NCBI GenBank assembly: GCA_948469295.1
Contig: CAOKLK010000023.1
Location: forward strand, 1 to 7,754
Length of the DNA stretch: 7,754 nucleotides
Reading direction: 5' to 3'
Source: an uncultured Mycoplasmatota bacterium
GTDB taxonomy: Bacteria > Bacillota_I > Bacilli_A > RF39 > UBA660
Below are positions 5,481 through 7,754 of this stretch, piece by piece. Below the pieces are notes generated by a model that saw only the letters and a program-made list of their open reading frames with translations, was not told the origin of the DNA and did not search any database. A program made the position numbers and the translations under genes. Numbering within the stretch: the first letter of the stretch is position 1; every line of letters starts with the position of its first letter.

Positions 5481-6305
5481 GTGAATCCCAATAACTATGT
5501 AAATTTCAATAATGAGTTATGGCGAATCATAGGTCTTGTGAATACTCCAGAAGGACAAAGAATTAAACTAATCAGAAATGAAAGTATAGGTTCGTATTCA
5601 TGGGACACAAGTGAATCAAGTATCAATTATGGATGGGGAGTGAATGAATGGAGTACCTCGGATATGATGAATTTATTAAATAATGGTGCTTATTATAACC
5701 GAACGAGTGGTACTTGTTATCGGGCATCGAATAATACCACAACAGAATGTGATTTCAGTAATACAGGTCTTACAAATAATGCAAAAGGTATGATTGATAT
5801 GGTTACATGGAATTTGGGAAGTAATGATGGAACAACGTATACTGGTACTAATATTAACACAAATATATTTTATAATCTAGAAAGAAGTAATAATACAGGA
5901 AATATCTGTAGTAATGGAACCTATTGTACTGATACTATCCCAAGAACAACTATATGGGTAGGGCAAGTAGGCTTAATGTATCCAAGTGATTATGGATATG
6001 CGACAAGTGGCGGAAGTACAACAGATCGAGTTACGTGTTTAAATACTGTGTTATTTTCATGGAATGGTCTTAGTGATTGTAAAGAAAATGATTGGTTGTT
6101 TAAAGGAATTAATCAATGGACTCTCACTCCGTTCGTTAGTTCTGGGAATGCATCTTCTGTGTTTGAAATGGTTCAGACTGGGCTTGTTCATATCTATCAA
6201 GGTTTTGGTGGTTTTTCTTCCCTACCTACAATCTATCTGAAAGAAAGTGTTGAAATTACAAGTGGAAATGGAAGTATCGATTCACCATTTGAACTAAGTG
6301 TATAA
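5481..6305 (+). CDS. C-terminal fragment of the split surface protein (probably not translated alone)
   Basis: The open frame after the stop could start at GTG 5481 and give 274 residues with the whole Cys/Asn-rich domain. No ribosome site, signal peptide or promoter precedes that GTG, and homology extends upstream of it (NLKQTEYRYAG), so it is the continuation of the gene at 4956 and not an independent gene. Confidence 0.35.
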   Translation: MNPNNYVNFNNELWRIIGLVNTPEGQRIKLIRNESIGSYSWDTSESSINYGWGVNEWSTSDMMNLLNNGAYYNRTSGTCYRASNNTTTECDFSNTGLTNNAKGMIDMVTWNLGSNDGTTYTGTNINTNIFYNLERSNNTGNICSNGTYCTDTIPRTTIWVGQVGLMYPSDYGYATSGGSTTDRVTCLNTVLFSWNGLSDCKENDWLFKGINQWTLTPFVSSGNASSVFEMVQTGLVHIYQGFGGFSSLPTIYLKESVEITSGNGSIDSPFELSV

Positions 6306-6321
6306 TTTTCTTCTTTTTGTG

Positions 6322-6347
6322 CCCTTTTATAAAGGGTTCTTTTTTTT
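6322..6347 (+). terminator. Terminator before parE
   Basis: CCCTTT (6322-6327) and AAAGGG (6331-6336) form a six-pair stem with a three-base loop, followed by TTCTTTTTTTT. It ends the GNGSIDSP-family transcript and isolates parE. Confidence 0.75.
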
Positions 6348-6367
6348 GCATTTTCTTGACATTTCTT

Positions 6368-6396
6368 TTGAAAAAAAGGAAGACGCATGATATACT
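6368..6396 (+). promoter_or_regulatory. Predicted extended -10 promoter of parE
   Basis: TTGAAA (6368-6373), exactly 17 bases, then TATACT (6391-6396) with TG at 6388-6389. A consensus TTGACA at 6356-6361 is 29 bases from this -10 and cannot partner it. The RNA would start near 6403, inside the Shine-Dalgarno (AAAGGTGA 6401-6408), with a leader of about 12 bases. Confidence 0.65.
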
Positions 6397-6414
6397 TTGG
6401 AAAGGTGATAGTAA

Positions 6415-7754
6415 ATGGCAAAATATGATGAGTCATCTATTAAAATTTTAGAAGGCTTGGAAGCAGTTCGAAAAAGACCAGGAATGTATATTGGTTCTAC
6501 GGATAAGCGTGGATTGCATCATTTAATTTGGGAAATTGTAGATAATGCTATTGATGAAATTATAAATGGATATGGAGATACCATTAAGATTACTCTTCAT
6601 AAAGATGGTAGTATCACAATATTAGATAATGGTCGTGGAGTTCCGATTGGAATGCATGCAAGTGGAAAAAGTACTCCAGAAGTTATCTATACTGTGTTAC
6701 ATGCTGGAGGTAAGTTTGAAGAAGGTGGCTATAAAGTAAGTGGTGGACTTCATGGAGTCGGTGCGAGTGTAGTTAATGCTTTGTCTTCTTGGATGGATGT
6801 TACCATCTTTAAAGAAGGAAAAATTTGTAATATTCGGTTTATCAATGGAGGAGAAGTTGAACTTCCTTTGAAAGTAGTTGGGGAATCTAAGAAAACTGGA
6901 ACGATGGTAACTTTTTTACCAGATCCTGAAGTTTTTAAGAATTGTAGTTTTTCTTATACAACGATTTGTGAAAGAATGCAAGAAAGTGCTTTTTTAATGT
7001 CTGGAGTTACGATTCATGTAATAGATGAAGAAGATAAAAAAGAAGCAAAGTTTCATTATGAAAATGGAATTGTTAATTTTGTAGAATATATTAATGATGG
7101 TAAGAAAATATTGCATCCAGTGATTCATTTTGAATCTATGAAAAATGGTGTGAATGTCGAAATTGCAATGCAATATACAGATTCTTATAATGAGAATATT
7201 GAGTCTTTTGTTAATAATGTTAAAACTGGTGATGGAGGAACTCATGAAGTTGGATTTAAAACTGGTATTACCAAAGCTTTTAATGATTATGCAAAAAATA
7301 ACGGAATTTTAAAGAAAGATCAAAGTTTGGATGGTAGTGATGTTAGAGAGGGATTATCAGCAGTTATTTCTTTGAAGATCCCCGAAGCTCTTTTACAATT
7401 TGAAGGACAAACTAAAGGTAAACTTGGAACTCCAGAAGCTAGAAGTATTGCAGAGAGTATTACTTATGAAAATTTAAAATTTTTTTTGGAAGAAAATAAA
7501 GAAACTGCATTGGCTATTTTAAATAAAGCAATTCAAAGTAAAGCTGCAAGAGAAGCTGCAAGAAAAGCTCGAGAACAAGTACGAAAAGGTACTGGAAAAA
7601 ATAGTAAGGAACGTGTTCTTAGTGAAAAGCTTGCGAAAGCGACTGGAAAAAATTATATGATGAATGAACTTTTTTTAGTGGAAGGGGATAGTGCAGGAGG
7701 TTCTGCAAAACTTTATCGGAATCGGGAAACGCAAGCTATTTTACCACTACGAGG
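6415..7754 (+). CDS. parE: DNA topoisomerase IV subunit B, 5' part (cut by window end)
   Basis: ATP-driven half of topoisomerase IV, which unlinks replicated chromosomes together with ParC. ATG 6415 follows AAAGGTGA by six bases. The 446 codons present cover the GHKL ATPase, transducer and the start of TOPRIM. Visible residues: RKRPGMYIGST, Glu40 and Asn44 in EIVDNAIDE, Asp71 in DNGRGVP, the ATP lid GGLHGVGAS (110-118), the transducer Lys334 in GQTKGKLGT, and the metal-binding EGDSAGG (423-429). ParE is preferred over GyrB because the segment after DNGRGVP reads IGMHASGKSTPEVI, the form typical of Bacillota ParE, and because the following residues are LPLR. About 190 residues are missing at the C-terminus. 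parC probably follows beyond the window. Nothing looks damaged. Confidence 0.93.
   Translation, partial: MAKYDESSIKILEGLEAVRKRPGMYIGSTDKRGLHHLIWEIVDNAIDEIINGYGDTIKITLHKDGSITILDNGRGVPIGMHASGKSTPEVIYTVLHAGGKFEEGGYKVSGGLHGVGASVVNALSSWMDVTIFKEGKICNIRFINGGEVELPLKVVGESKKTGTMVTFLPDPEVFKNCSFSYTTICERMQESAFLMSGVTIHVIDEEDKKEAKFHYENGIVNFVEYINDGKKILHPVIHFESMKNGVNVEIAMQYTDSYNENIESFVNNVKTGDGGTHEVGFKTGITKAFNDYAKNNGILKKDQSLDGSDVREGLSAVISLKIPEALLQFEGQTKGKLGTPEARSIAESITYENLKFFLEENKETALAILNKAIQSKAAREAARKAREQVRKGTGKNSKERVLSEKLAKATGKNYMMNELFLVEGDSAGGSAKLYRNRETQAILPLR

Larger units (their letters stand above)
4956..6305 (+). pseudogene. GNGSIDSP-family membrane-anchored surface protein, split by one in-frame TAA
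   Basis: One frame of 449 codons runs from ATG 4956 to TAA 6303-6305 but contains TAA at 5445-5447 (codon 164). The sequence on both sides reads as one protein, with no frameshift or missing block evident. Parts: basic N-terminus (KNKKKKG), one membrane helix at 15-33, RSFALYEEKKEF entering a beta-rich extracytoplasmic region (about 45-160), then after the stop a Cys-, Asn- and Thr-rich domain with WRIIG (189-193), MYPSDYGY (341-348), NDWL (378-381), WTLTP (388-392), YLKESV and the terminal GNGSIDSPF (437-445). The order resembles DUF6273-type or lectin-like domains of surface proteins; ligand unknown. A fragment at 1-187 is a paralogue. Base use is richer in C than in its neighbours. Nonsense pseudogene is the simplest view; readthrough or gene variation is not excluded. 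Confidence 0.72.

Noticed and set aside
5481..5483. GTG 5481 as a genuine restart
   Set aside because: No Shine-Dalgarno precedes it, and the protein homology continues upstream of it to the TAA.
1..6305. Whole-genome reassignment of TAA to a sense codon
   Set aside because: The ylbL-like gene ends in TAA at the expected family length and is followed at once by TGA, and the ylbJ-like gene ends in TAA; reading through it would run into antisense of the prepilin gene. TAA works as a stop here, so only local readthrough or nonsense mutation remains.
6356..6361. TTGACA as the -35 of parE
   Set aside because: It is 29 bases from the only good -10. TTGAAA at 6368-6373 has the correct 17-base spacing.
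6415..7754. Mycoplasma-type code (TGA = Trp)
   Set aside because: Trp is written TGG (for example in LIWEIV of parE and WHEMTH), and no real gene needs TGA as sense.
1..7754. CRISPR array, insertion sequence, tRNA or integrase
   Set aside because: No regular direct repeats, terminal inverted repeats with a transposase, cloverleaf or recombinase motif was seen. The only long-range repeat is the short shared coding stretch at 140-153 and 6264-6277.

Overview
The window reads as chromosomal DNA of an AT-rich Bacillota, most likely a gut-type member of the Bacilli (Erysipelotrichia/RF39-like or similar). The reasons are the strong A/T bias at third codon positions, AAGGAG/AAGGTGA ribosome sites, extended -10 promoters (TGnTATAAT), short hairpin plus T-run terminators, and a ylbJ/ylbL pair. 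Tryptophan is written TGG and no real gene reads through TGA, so this is code 11 and not the mollicute code.

Layout. (1) 1-187: the 3' end of a broken copy of a surface-protein family ending in a GNGSIDSP motif, interrupted by an in-frame TAA. (2) 238-1409: two overlapping prepilin-like genes, probably minor pilins or pseudopilins. (3) 1406-2311, minus strand: a short YlbJ-like membrane protein whose stop overlaps the stop of the second prepilin gene. (4) 2353-3360: a YlbL/SepM-type membrane-anchored PDZ-Lon-like serine protease, divergent from ylbJ. (5) 3418-4749: an unfamiliar membrane-associated protein with a HEMTH zinc-peptidase motif. (6) 4956-6305: a second, nearly full-length copy of the region-1 family, with an N-terminal membrane anchor and again a single in-frame TAA. 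(7) 6415 to the window end: the first two thirds of topoisomerase IV subunit B (parE).

How the parts relate. Items 1, 2, 5 and 6 are all predicted to act at or outside the membrane. The prepilins and the GNGSIDSP proteins may belong to one surface or pilus programme, but this rests on proximity only. ylbJ and ylbL keep a neighbourhood known from Bacillus, with the intervening ylbK absent. parE is an unrelated housekeeping gene with its own promoter.

The most interesting signals are: two family members each broken by a TAA; very compact expression signals in which terminator stems contain the next promoter's -35 box and the Shine-Dalgarno lies almost at the predicted RNA 5' end; and the unassigned HEMTH protein. 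No RNA gene, CRISPR array, insertion sequence or integrase was seen. No gene-free stretch exceeds about 210 bases.
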